DNA of 64,000 nucleotides from an uncultured Amylibacter sp. (GTDB lineage: Bacteria; Pseudomonadota; Alphaproteobacteria; Rhodobacterales; Rhodobacteraceae): the NCBI GenBank assembly GCA_959347425.1, contig OY365741.1, positions 1,760,501 through 1,824,500 of the forward strand, in the 5' to 3' direction. Both the position numbers and the translations under genes were made by a program. The notes beneath the pieces are model-generated. The model was not told the origin of the DNA. It saw only the letters and a program-made list of their open reading frames with translations, and did no database searches. Shown one piece after another: positions 7,924 to 15,075 of this stretch (its first letter is position 1; every line of letters begins with the position of its first letter).

Positions 7924-8361
7924 TGAATGGTGAATTATGAATGGTGAATTGTGAATGATGCCCTTCGGGTCTTCGTCATTGCTGCGCAATACCGACCAGC
8001 GTGGTCTTTTGTGCGTAGCCCCCGCTTCGCGGGAGCATGCCAAAAGCCCTTGGGTTTCAAGACGCTAGGGATTGTCATAAATTTACTATCTGGAATAACA
8101 AGACGATAGATTGGATTATTTGCAAAGAATACTTGGGAAGTGGTGATAAGTTTGCTCTAAATTTATTTAGGCTTTGCTTAAATGCTCGGACAGGCTTTAG
8201 CAAATAAAACCCGTCCGCCCAAGCCTCGCAGAGGGGTGGGCGGGCGGGCAAGCGAACGAAGTGAGTGCGCAAGAAAAAACCTCTGCCCTTAAATTCCAAT
8301 ACCTAACTCTTAATCCCTAATAACCAATCATTCATCGTTAATCGCTAATAGTTAATCGTTA
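7922..8361 (+). repeat. Modular intergenic repeat R2
   Basis: A full copy between the convergent hydrolase and methyltransferase genes. Order: GTGAATT/GTGAATG heptamers (7923-7960); H1 with stem ATTGC-TGC-GCAAT (7978-7990); H2 inner stem GCCCCCGC-TTC-GCGGGAGC (8018-8036, one mismatch) inside TCTTTTGTG...CCAAAAG; core from about 8075 to 8200; GC-rich block to 8260; AAAAAACCTCTGCCCTTAA; then degenerate TTAATCG arrays (8325-8361). The terminal array provides the methyltransferase stop codon at 8352-8354. Confidence 0.85.
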
Positions 8362-9641
8362 TTAAAACCCTCTATATCCTTAACAATCTTTTGCATATCA
8401 GGCTCGCGTACCCACTCGTGGCGACTTTTATATGTTGTATGGATATATTTTTCAATTTCGCGAAAGTTCGGAGTTAGGAAACTATATTCCAAAACATACC
8501 CACGGTCAGGGTCGGAGGTTTGGTAAGAATTCAGGCGTTTTTTCACATCAGACGCAATGCCAACTTTCCATTCTTTATCAATCCCTTCGTTAAACTTTTT
8601 ATTAGAAATAATATAAACATATTTCTGCGGTCGGGTATCCGCACCCATATCCGTGCGAACAGGCGGGTCGGTTTTGAAATCCACCAAATCCTCGGCAAAC
8701 AACGACCCTTCCCATTCCACTTCTTTTTTCATGCGGTCTTTGACCAATTCATACGCCTTTATCGACACATCCACGCCAACCCAAGCCCGACCCAGTTTTT
8801 CCGCCGCAACGCAGGTGGTCGCACACCCGCAAAACGGGTCTAAAACAATCCCACCGACAGGACAAGACGCGGCAATAATCCGTTCCAACAACGCCAGAGG
8901 TTTTTGCGTAGGATAACCAGTTCGTTCGCTTTCAATCCGCCCAACGGGGGAAAATTCATCCCACCAAGTCTCTGGCACTTTGCCTTTTTCAAGTTGCGCC
9001 TCCCGATACTCCCCGTGCAATTTACCGCCAATCCCACCGCCCCCGATTTGCTGGTTCAGCTTTTTATACGGCACACGGACGGCATCGGTATTAAACACCC
9101 AATCGCCACTGCAAACATAGCGGAAAATCACATCATGCTTGCGGGCGAAATCGCGCGTGGCATTGCTGGGGCCAGTGTAGCACCAGATGATTTCATTGCG
9201 GAAATTAGCCTCGCCAAAGATGCAATCCAACAGCAGTTTCAAATAATGCGACATGGTCGGGTCGCAATGGAGGTAAATTGACCCTGTTTGTTTCAGCACC
9301 CGTTGGCATTCTATCAGGCGAATCGCCATATAGGCAAGATAACAAAAGTTATAGGACGCACGACCCTCTATTACTTTCACGGTGGAAAGCAGGTTATGAA
9401 TAAAATAATGGTCTTCTTTAATATCCAGCAACCAGTCGTCTTTTACGTCTTCCTCGCGGAATATATCGGAAAAAGACGCACCTTCGGCATTACTGCCAAT
9501 AGGGGCTGTGAAAGTTTTCTTTTTATTAAACGGCGGGTCAAGGTAGATTAAATCCACGCAATCGGAATCTATCCCACGTAAAATTTCCAAATTATCGTGG
9601 CAAAATATCGTGCGGTTTTTTATGGAATCGTTGTTTAGCAA
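8352..9641 (-). CDS. Orphan beta-class DNA methyltransferase fused to a GIY-YIG-like domain
   Basis: A site-specific DNA methyltransferase of the N4-cytosine/N6-adenine type. Catalytic motif IV (YLDPPFN, about residue 34) precedes the AdoMet-binding motif I (LDPFCGCATT, about 270), the beta-class order, with TGYPTQKPLALLERII between. From about residue 345 a second domain begins (YVYIISN, WKVGIASDVKKRLNSYQT, FREIEKYIHTTYKSRHEW) resembling the T5orf172/MUG113 branch of GIY-YIG nucleases. I chose TTG 9641 as start because AAAGGGG lies 6 bases upstream; a TTG at 9674 gives 11 more residues. No restriction enzyme gene is adjacent, so it may be a solitary regulatory methylase or a self-contained modification/nicking protein. 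Its stop codon lies in repeat R2. Confidence 0.82.
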   Translation of the reverse strand: MLNNDSIKNRTIFCHDNLEILRGIDSDCVDLIYLDPPFNKKKTFTAPIGSNAEGASFSDIFREEDVKDDWLLDIKEDHYFIHNLLSTVKVIEGRASYNFCYLAYMAIRLIECQRVLKQTGSIYLHCDPTMSHYLKLLLDCIFGEANFRNEIIWCYTGPSNATRDFARKHDVIFRYVCSGDWVFNTDAVRVPYKKLNQQIGGGGIGGKLHGEYREAQLEKGKVPETWWDEFSPVGRIESERTGYPTQKPLALLERIIAASCPVGGIVLDPFCGCATTCVAAEKLGRAWVGVDVSIKAYELVKDRMKKEVEWEGSLFAEDLVDFKTDPPVRTDMGADTRPQKYVYIISNKKFNEGIDKEWKVGIASDVKKRLNSYQTSDPDRGYVLEYSFLTPNFREIEKYIHTTYKSRHEWVREPDMQKIVKDIEGFNND

Positions 9642-9720
9642 GATCTGCCCCTTTGTTTGGATGTGTGATAGCAAATATAGTAAGGGGTGTAAAGATTAAT
9701 AAGGAATTAATAATTAACAA

Positions 9721-10542
9721 CTAACCACCAATCGCTAACAACGCGGCCTCATACACCCGCCTATCCCCTGCGGCAATAATCTGCCCGTTATGTCCCCCGC
9801 CAATATACTCGCCACCTTGCCAATCGGTGATAATCCCACCGCTCGCCTGAACCAAGGCAATCGGCGCACAGATATCATAGGCATTCAAACCCGCCTCTAT
9901 CACCAAATCAATCTGCCCAGCCGCCAGCAAAGCATAAGCATAACAATCCAACCCATAGCGCACTAGCTGACACTGCCCCGCAACTCGCCCAAAGGCTGCG
10001 TGTTCCGCCCCTGTCCCAATCTCTGGAAACGTGGAAAACAGCACGGCATCGCGCAAATCGCGACACTCACGCACCGCCAACCCACGCACCGCGCCCATAA
10101 TAGCCTCCCGATGCACAACTTCCGCCCGCCCGAGCCCGCCACAAAACCGCTCGCCAATATAAGGCTGGTCAATCACCCCCAAAATCGGCGCACCCGTTTC
10201 ATCACACACCGCCACCAAAACCCCCCAACACGGCGTGCCAGAGATAAACCCCCGCGTTCCATCAATCGGATCAAGCACCCAGTTTAACCCAGACCGCCCG
10301 CTCACCGTGCCGAATTCTTCGCCAATAATCCCATCATCGGGGCGCACCCGCGCCAATATATCACGCATGGCCGATTCGATCTCGCGATCCGCGCGAGTCA
10401 CCGGATCAAACCCCGCCGTATCCTTGTTTTGCACACCCTGATTGGTTCGTCGGAAATAAGATAAAGCAATGTCATCCGCCACATCGCAGAGGTTTAAGGC
10501 TATATCCCATAGGCCTGCGTAGTTTTGTTTTGAACCAGTCAT
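9721..10542 (-). CDS. hisN: Inositol-monophosphatase-family phosphatase, probably histidinol-phosphatase
   Basis: A 273-residue Mg-dependent phosphatase. It has the family metal site: GEEFG (about 78), LDPIDGTRGFISGTPCWG (about 92-109) and the C-terminal AYDICAPIALVQASGG (about 223). The DPIDGTRxFxxGxPxWG form is characteristic of HisN, which removes phosphate from L-histidinol phosphate in histidine synthesis; a general IMPase role cannot be excluded. Start ATG follows AGGTTCAG. It lies 12 bases downstream of ubiG on the same strand and is probably cotranscribed. The stop sits at an AACAACTAACC heptamer-like tract similar to the repeat arrays seen elsewhere. Confidence 0.82.
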   Translation of the reverse strand: MTGSKQNYAGLWDIALNLCDVADDIALSYFRRTNQGVQNKDTAGFDPVTRADREIESAMRDILARVRPDDGIIGEEFGTVSGRSGLNWVLDPIDGTRGFISGTPCWGVLVAVCDETGAPILGVIDQPYIGERFCGGLGRAEVVHREAIMGAVRGLAVRECRDLRDAVLFSTFPEIGTGAEHAAFGRVAGQCQLVRYGLDCYAYALLAAGQIDLVIEAGLNAYDICAPIALVQASGGIITDWQGGEYIGGGHNGQIIAAGDRRVYEAALLAIGG

Positions 10543-10554
10543 ATCTGAACCTAC

Positions 10555-11313
10555 CTATTTACACGGGCGATTGACGCACGCGGTGACATAATTCACGCTG
10601 GTATCCGTATCCGACATCGCCCATTCCCACCGATGCGGATAAAAAACAAAGCCCTTGCAATCCAGCAACTCCAGCCCCGCCTCGGTTATCATATCCGTTA
10701 GCTCCTCAGGCGTGATAAATTTATCATAGTCATGGGTGCCCTTCGGCAACCACCGCATAATGTATTCCGCCCCGATAACCGCCAACAGATAGCTCTTCGG
10801 ATTGCGGTTAATCGTGGAACAAATCATTAACCCGTTGGGGTTTAACAGGGTTTGGCAGGTTTTGATAAAGTCCCTGGGGCTTGCGACATGCTCGATAACC
10901 TCCATATTCAAAAGGACATCAAAGACCTCACCCGCGTCCGCCAAATCTTCGGCGGTCGTGTGGCGGTAGTCTATATCCAGCTTTGATTGTTCGGCATGCA
11001 GGCGGGCAACGGGGATGTTCCGTGCGGCCGCATCCGCGCCGATAACGGTTGCACCGAGCCGAGCCATAGGCTCGCACAACAGCCCCCCGCCACAGCCTAT
11101 ATCCAAAATTCGCAGGCCTTTGAACGGCTTGGGTTTGGCCAAATCCCGCCCGTATTCGGCGGCGATTTGGGCGGTGATATAACGCAAACGAGTCGGGTTC
11201 AACATATGCAGAGGTTTGAATATCCCGCCTTCATCCCACCATTCATCCGCCATGGCTTGGAATTTTGCAATCTCTTCATCGTCTATACTGGTGGCTTTGG
11301 TGGCTTGTTTCAT
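10555..11313 (-). CDS. ubiG: Ubiquinone biosynthesis O-methyltransferase
   Basis: An AdoMet-dependent enzyme that performs both O-methylations of ubiquinone synthesis on the inner side of the membrane. The start ATG at 11313 gives 252 residues, the usual length; a TTG at 11364 would add 17 residues unlike the family. Signatures: [16 protein letters not shown] (about 10-25), [13 protein letters not shown], motif [20 protein letters not shown] (about 72-90), [12 protein letters not shown], and [20 protein letters not shown] with [19 protein letters not shown], all typical of UbiG. The gene precedes hisN in one transcription unit and is divergent from the CPBP protease. Confidence 0.93.
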   Translation of the reverse strand: MKQATKATSIDDEEIAKFQAMADEWWDEGGIFKPLHMLNPTRLRYITAQIAAEYGRDLAKPKPFKGLRILDIGCGGGLLCEPMARLGATVIGADAAARNIPVARLHAEQSKLDIDYRHTTAEDLADAGEVFDVLLNMEVIEHVASPRDFIKTCQTLLNPNGLMICSTINRNPKSYLLAVIGAEYIMRWLPKGTHDYDKFITPEELTDMITEAGLELLDCKGFVFYPHRWEWAMSDTDTSVNYVTACVNRPCK

Positions 11314-11422
11314 AGGGTCTGATAGCACGGTTGTTTCCAAAATATCAAGGCGAATTATCGGCAAACCGTAAAGGTAAATCTCGGGCTTTGCAAAACCGCA
11401 TAAAATAATTTACAAGGGCGCG

Positions 11423-12244
11423 ATGATGATACCGATGTTTCCCCAAACTGCCCCGCCATTTGTGCGGTTTATCGTGGCTTTGTTCGCGCTGATAATCCTT
11501 AGCATTGCCGTGGATTATGCCTTGCTGGGGGTGTCCTTGCCCGATACGACTACGCCCGTTGGGATGATTGCGATTTTATCGCGGTTTGCCGCGGATTTTG
11601 TCGTGATTTGGCTGGTTGTGCGGTATTTTTATAACCACGGGCTGGGGGTTTTGTTTTATCAAGGGTTTGCCGCGACTTTGCGTAAGTTCCTTATTTGCTT
11701 TGCTATTTTTGCGTTCATTACGGGGGGGAGCCTGTATTTGGCGTTTGACCCTAGCCTTGATCAGGCGAACCTGCCGTTTGAGCAATGGGTGGTTTGGTTT
11801 CCCATTGCTCTGCCTTTTATTATGATTCAAATCAGCGCGGAGGAGGTGATATTTCGCGGGTTTTTACAGCAGAAATTACGTGGGTTATCGCGGAGTCCGT
11901 GGGTTTGGCTGGTGTTGCCCTCGGTTATTTTTGGCGTGTTGCATTATGACCCAAGTCAGCCTGATTGGGATGCGTGGTGGATTATGGCGGCGGCTGGGTT
12001 GCTGGGGATTTTTCTGGCGGATTTGACCTATCGCACGGGGAATTTGGGGGCGGCTATGGGGTTTCATTTCGCCAATAATATCATTAGCCTGTGTTTTTTC
12101 GCGCCCGATGACGTGCTGAATGGGTTGGCTTTGTATGTCGTGCCGATTATGGATGACGGGGCGAGCGGGGGTGCGCTTTATATCGTAAGACCGATTGTTT
12201 TGCTGGTTTTGTATTTTTTGATTTTTAGGCGGTGGGTGCGGTAG
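11423..12244 (+). CDS. CPBP-family intramembrane metalloprotease (CAAX-like)
   Basis: A 273-residue inner-membrane protein with about seven hydrophobic helices. Three conserved motifs are present in order: EEVIFRG (about 140), FGVLHYD (about 172) and HFANN (about 214). They carry the glutamates and histidines of the Rce1/Abi-type active site. Bacterial members have varied and mostly unknown roles in peptide processing or self-immunity. There is no bacteriocin gene nearby. It is divergent from ubiG; its stop codon is immediately followed by a TTAACGA array. Confidence 0.88.
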   Translation: MMIPMFPQTAPPFVRFIVALFALIILSIAVDYALLGVSLPDTTTPVGMIAILSRFAADFVVIWLVVRYFYNHGLGVLFYQGFAATLRKFLICFAIFAFITGGSLYLAFDPSLDQANLPFEQWVVWFPIALPFIMIQISAEEVIFRGFLQQKLRGLSRSPWVWLVLPSVIFGVLHYDPSQPDWDAWWIMAAAGLLGIFLADLTYRTGNLGAAMGFHFANNIISLCFFAPDDVLNGLALYVVPIMDDGASGGALYIVRPIVLLVLYFLIFRRWVR

Positions 12245-12376
12245 TGATTAACGATTAACGATTAACGATTAACGATGAATGATGAATTGTGAATTGTGAA
12301 TGATGCCCACAAGGGCAGTTGAACCTGCCCGAAAATAAAAATAATGTCTTCGTCATTTATTCGAAATGCCGACCAG
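12244..12376 (+). repeat. Partial copy of the modular repeat: heptamer array, nested hairpin, H1
   Basis: Between the convergent CPBP and Doc genes. The TTAACGA array (12245-12276) passes into GTGAATT/GATGAATG heptamers, then the nested hairpin GGGCAG-TTGAAC-CTGCCC at 12313-12330 followed by an A-rich run, then H1 (CATTT-ATTCG-AAATG near 12354-12368) ending GCCGACCAG. H2, the core and the GC-rich block are absent. The nested hairpin splits the CCCTTCGGGTC motif that precedes H1 in other copies. Confidence 0.8.
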
Positions 12377-12422
12377 CTTTTAGCGGGGCGTGGGATCAGG
12401 GGGCGGTTGTTTTGGAGGGTGT

Positions 12423-12797
12423 CTAAATATGCGCACGAAGCCAATCTGCCAGTGCGTCTTCATCAATATTACCCTGCGCAACGGATATGATTAAATCGCC
12501 GATTTCTTTTTTGTCAAAATCAAAATCAATTCCGTTCGCGTGCAAACACGCCCGCATGACCTTATAGGCGGTTCGTTTATTGGCATCATTAAACACATGC
12601 CCCGTGGCAATCGCCACAGCATAAACCGCCGCCAGAGCGATTGCATCGTCTATCATCCCATAGGCGATGCGATTTTCCACACGCCCCAATGCACCCTCGA
12701 TAGATTTATCCCGTGCCAGCCCTTGAAGCTCGCCCGGGTTTATCGCCTCATCATGAATCGCGATAATTTCATCTGCCGTAAAAGTTTCCCAAGTCAC
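12423..12797 (-). CDS. doc: Doc-like toxin of a type II toxin-antitoxin pair
   Basis: A 124-residue Fic/Doc-fold protein. The active-site motif HVFNDANKR (about residue 66) matches HxFx(D/N)ANKR. The lysine in place of the Fic glycine is the Doc form, which in phage P1 phosphorylates EF-Tu rather than transferring AMP. The N-terminus (FTADEIIAIHDEAI, then GLARDKSIEGALGRVENRIAYG) also fits Doc. The start is a GTG at 12797, only three bases after the stop of the small upstream gene, so the two are translationally coupled. A growth-arrest role and partner neutralisation are inferred from the family. Confidence 0.88.
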   Translation of the reverse strand: MTWETFTADEIIAIHDEAINPGELQGLARDKSIEGALGRVENRIAYGMIDDAIALAAVYAVAIATGHVFNDANKRTAYKVMRACLHANGIDFDFDKKEIGDLIISVAQGNIDEDALADWLRAHI

Positions 12798-12800
12798 AGA

Positions 12801-13001
12801 CTATTTGTCTTTCAAATAATCCAAAACAGGTTGGTCTTTTTCCCTGATAGCATCCAAAGTCGCCAGAAATTTCTCACGACTAATCCGCCTTGTTTTCACA
12901 GGTTCGGGTTTAGCGGTCGGTTTCGCCGTAGCTTTCACTGTGGCTTTCGCCCCAAAATGTGCTGTTGATTGTGTCGTCGTTTGTTTGTTTGCCTGTGTCA
13001 T
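12801..13001 (-). CDS. Probable antitoxin partner of Doc
   Basis: A 66-residue protein directly upstream of doc, with the strong ribosome site AGGAGGT. The first half is low-complexity, rich in Thr, Ala and Lys (KATVKATAKPTAKP). The second half (RISREKFLATLDAIREKDQPVLDYLKDK) is predicted helical and could fill the toxin groove as Phd-type tails do. I see no Phd/AbrB DNA-binding motif, so assignment as antitoxin rests on size, position and coupling. A dyad just upstream is a candidate operator. Confidence 0.65.
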   Translation of the reverse strand: MTQANKQTTTQSTAHFGAKATVKATAKPTAKPEPVKTRRISREKFLATLDAIREKDQPVLDYLKDK

Positions 13002-13022
13002 AATGACCTCCTGTTAGCGTTT

Positions 13023-13043
13023 CATGGGATAATTCAGCCCATG
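13023..13043. promoter_or_regulatory. Candidate toxin-antitoxin operator CATGGG-N9-CCCATG
   Basis: A perfect 6+6 inverted repeat lies 22 bases upstream of the antitoxin start, where type II antitoxins usually bind to repress their own operon. The role is inferred from symmetry and position. Confidence 0.4.
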
Positions 13044-13280
13044 CCTCTCTCATATTACCATTAAAAAACAAAATTACAAGCTGATTCGCAAAAAACCCCC
13101 GCATATCGGTGAAAAAATTAGCAAAAACAACGATATAGTGGAAAAACCCCACAAACCACGGAAAAAACCTGCCGTTTTTTTATTTACAAAACCCTTAGAA
13201 AAAAGCAAACTTGTTATTCACGTATTAACACTCAGCTATTTGCTTTTATTAATATATAACCATATTGAAAGAGCAAATTT

Positions 13281-13916
13281 ATGCCCAAACAACCCGATAC
13301 GCAAAACGATCTTGCGACCCTTACGGCAGCGCGAATTTGCCATGACCTCCTTAATCCCATTGGCGCGATTCAAAATGGGATGGAGCTGTTGGACCTAGAC
13401 AACACCCCCAAATCCGAAGAAATGCAGCTGATTGAAACCAGCGCACAGGCGGCGATTGCGCGGTTGTGGTTTTTCCGTATTGCCTTTGGTCAGGCACAAG
13501 CGGGGCAGGTAATAGAGGCGGAAGAGCTGCGCCACAATATTTTCAACGCCTTTAATAAAAGGCGGATACAGCTGGATTGGCATATTAATGGACCGCAATC
13601 TGCGCGTCATATTAAACTGGTGTTTTTATTGCTGATGTGTTTTGAAACGGCTTTGCCCTTGGGTGGCAGGATTAAGGTTGAGAAAAGCGGCGATATATGG
13701 GAGGTGAATGGCCGTGGTGAGGATTCTCGGTTTGGACTGGAAGAGGGTGATGGGATGTGGAAGTGCCTGAAACAAAACACGCCTTTGGGCAACTTAAACC
13801 CAGCCGAGGTGCAGTTTCATATGGTTCAGCAATTCCTGCATGATAATGATGTTGCCTGTAATTGGATATTTGGGATGGCGGGTGCTAGGCTGATTTTTGA
13901 AACGGATTTTGATTAG
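13281..13916 (+). CDS. chpT: Histidine phosphotransferase ChpT
   Basis: A 211-residue phosphotransfer protein of the alphaproteobacterial cell-cycle phosphorelay. It passes phosphate from the kinase CckA to CtrA and CpdR. The HisKA-like helix TAARICHDLLNPIGAIQNGMELL (about 13-35) carries the phosphorylated histidine in ICHD. The C-terminal half is the degenerate ATPase-like fold (LVFLLLMCFETALPLGGRIKV, then NPAEVQFHMVQQFL) that does not bind ATP. Start ATG with GAAAGAG upstream. cckA, ctrA and cpdR are not in the window. It ends about 20 bases from the convergent LpxR-like gene. Confidence 0.9.
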   Translation: MPKQPDTQNDLATLTAARICHDLLNPIGAIQNGMELLDLDNTPKSEEMQLIETSAQAAIARLWFFRIAFGQAQAGQVIEAEELRHNIFNAFNKRRIQLDWHINGPQSARHIKLVFLLLMCFETALPLGGRIKVEKSGDIWEVNGRGEDSRFGLEEGDGMWKCLKQNTPLGNLNPAEVQFHMVQQFLHDNDVACNWIFGMAGARLIFETDFD

Positions 13917-13937
13917 GGGGGAATGCACATTTAACGC

Positions 13938-14993
13938 CTAAAAATGCCACATCATATCCACCGACCCGCTTAACTGTCCCTCTTGTTGCGCGGGGAATTC
14001 GCGCCCCAAATGCACCGCGCCTAAGAACAAATCATACTGCCGTCTCTGCCAATAAACCCCCGCCCGCAATCGCGTCCGCGTCCGCAAAAACTTTACATCG
14101 CCAAAAATACGGCTATCGGCAATAAAGCTGACATCCCCGCCAAAGCCAAAGGCAAAGGCGGATTTATAGGGTCGCTGTCCGCTAATCGCCAAAACATGCC
14201 CCGCCACAGGTTCGCGCAGGACAAACCCGCCGATATAATTCTGCCCGATTAAAACATCCGCGCCAATGCGAACAAAACTCTCCACCCCCGCTTGGGCTTC
14301 GCCAAAATAACGCACAATAGGCTTCGCACCCGCATTCTGCCACGCCAATTCGTAATTAACCGTGGGATAAATCGCGTTGCCCACTTGAGTATCACGGACA
14401 GCATTACTGGGCGGTACCGCCAACCCGCCCAAAATATGATGCAAATGCTCTTGCACCTTAATCGCGCCAGTATTCGGACCCACAAACGATACATCGGCGT
14501 AGATACGCTGATGCAACTCGCCTCGCCCACCCACACGGACACTATGCCACGCCATACCAAAAGACGCTATACCAGCGTATGGGCGGTCAATCTTATGCAA
14601 GGGGGCGTTTAACGCTATCGGGGCAACAATCTCACCCGTCATGTGAAAGGATTTGGCACGGCGGAATGCGTCATTGGACGCGGCTTTATCCCCGCGCGAT
14701 TGCGTCATCGCGGCAGCATAAGCACCCGCAGACCGCCAGCGATCGCGAAACCCGAAAAACAAATCGTTATTATGACCAATCATAATGCCAATAACCGAAT
14801 CGGGGATGAAACGCGGGTGTTTTAATTCAGGTTGATCTTGGGTTGGGTTTGGGGTTTGGGTTTGGGTCTGGGTTTGCGCCCACGCCCCCGCGCCCACAAA
14901 CACAAACACGAACACAAAGCACCCAATCAAACAGGCAAACACCCCCTGCCAGATATAAAAGATATAAAAATGTTGCTTTTTCAAACCCTGCAC
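13938..14993 (-). CDS. LpxR-like outer-membrane lipid A deacylase (DUF2219)
   Basis: A 351-residue outer-membrane beta-barrel with a signal peptide (GVFACLIGCFVFVFVFVGAG, cleaved near AWA). A Thr-Gln/Pro low-complexity linker (about 39-55), encoded by a (GGTTTGGGTTTGG)-like simple repeat at 14826-14876, precedes the barrel. The barrel has family landmarks: an N/D-rich start HNNDLFFGFRDRW (about 75, the ENDxFxGxDR equivalent), RPYAGIASFGMAW, and VGPNTGAIKVQEHLHHILG. LpxR removes the 3'-acyloxyacyl group of lipid A in other species. The weaker match at the active-site region leaves activity uncertain. It is convergent with chpT and divergent from glnE. Confidence 0.75.
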   Translation of the reverse strand: MQGLKKQHFYIFYIWQGVFACLIGCFVFVFVFVGAGAWAQTQTQTQTPNPTQDQPELKHPRFIPDSVIGIMIGHNNDLFFGFRDRWRSAGAYAAAMTQSRGDKAASNDAFRRAKSFHMTGEIVAPIALNAPLHKIDRPYAGIASFGMAWHSVRVGGRGELHQRIYADVSFVGPNTGAIKVQEHLHHILGGLAVPPSNAVRDTQVGNAIYPTVNYELAWQNAGAKPIVRYFGEAQAGVESFVRIGADVLIGQNYIGGFVLREPVAGHVLAISGQRPYKSAFAFGFGGDVSFIADSRIFGDVKFLRTRTRLRAGVYWQRRQYDLFLGAVHLGREFPAQQEGQLSGSVDMMWHF

Positions 14994-15075
14994 CCTTTTT
15001 TAATATTGACACTTATCGCTAAATACTGTCATTTTAATCATTGCTATTTTCACATTTTTTATCAATATAACAGTT

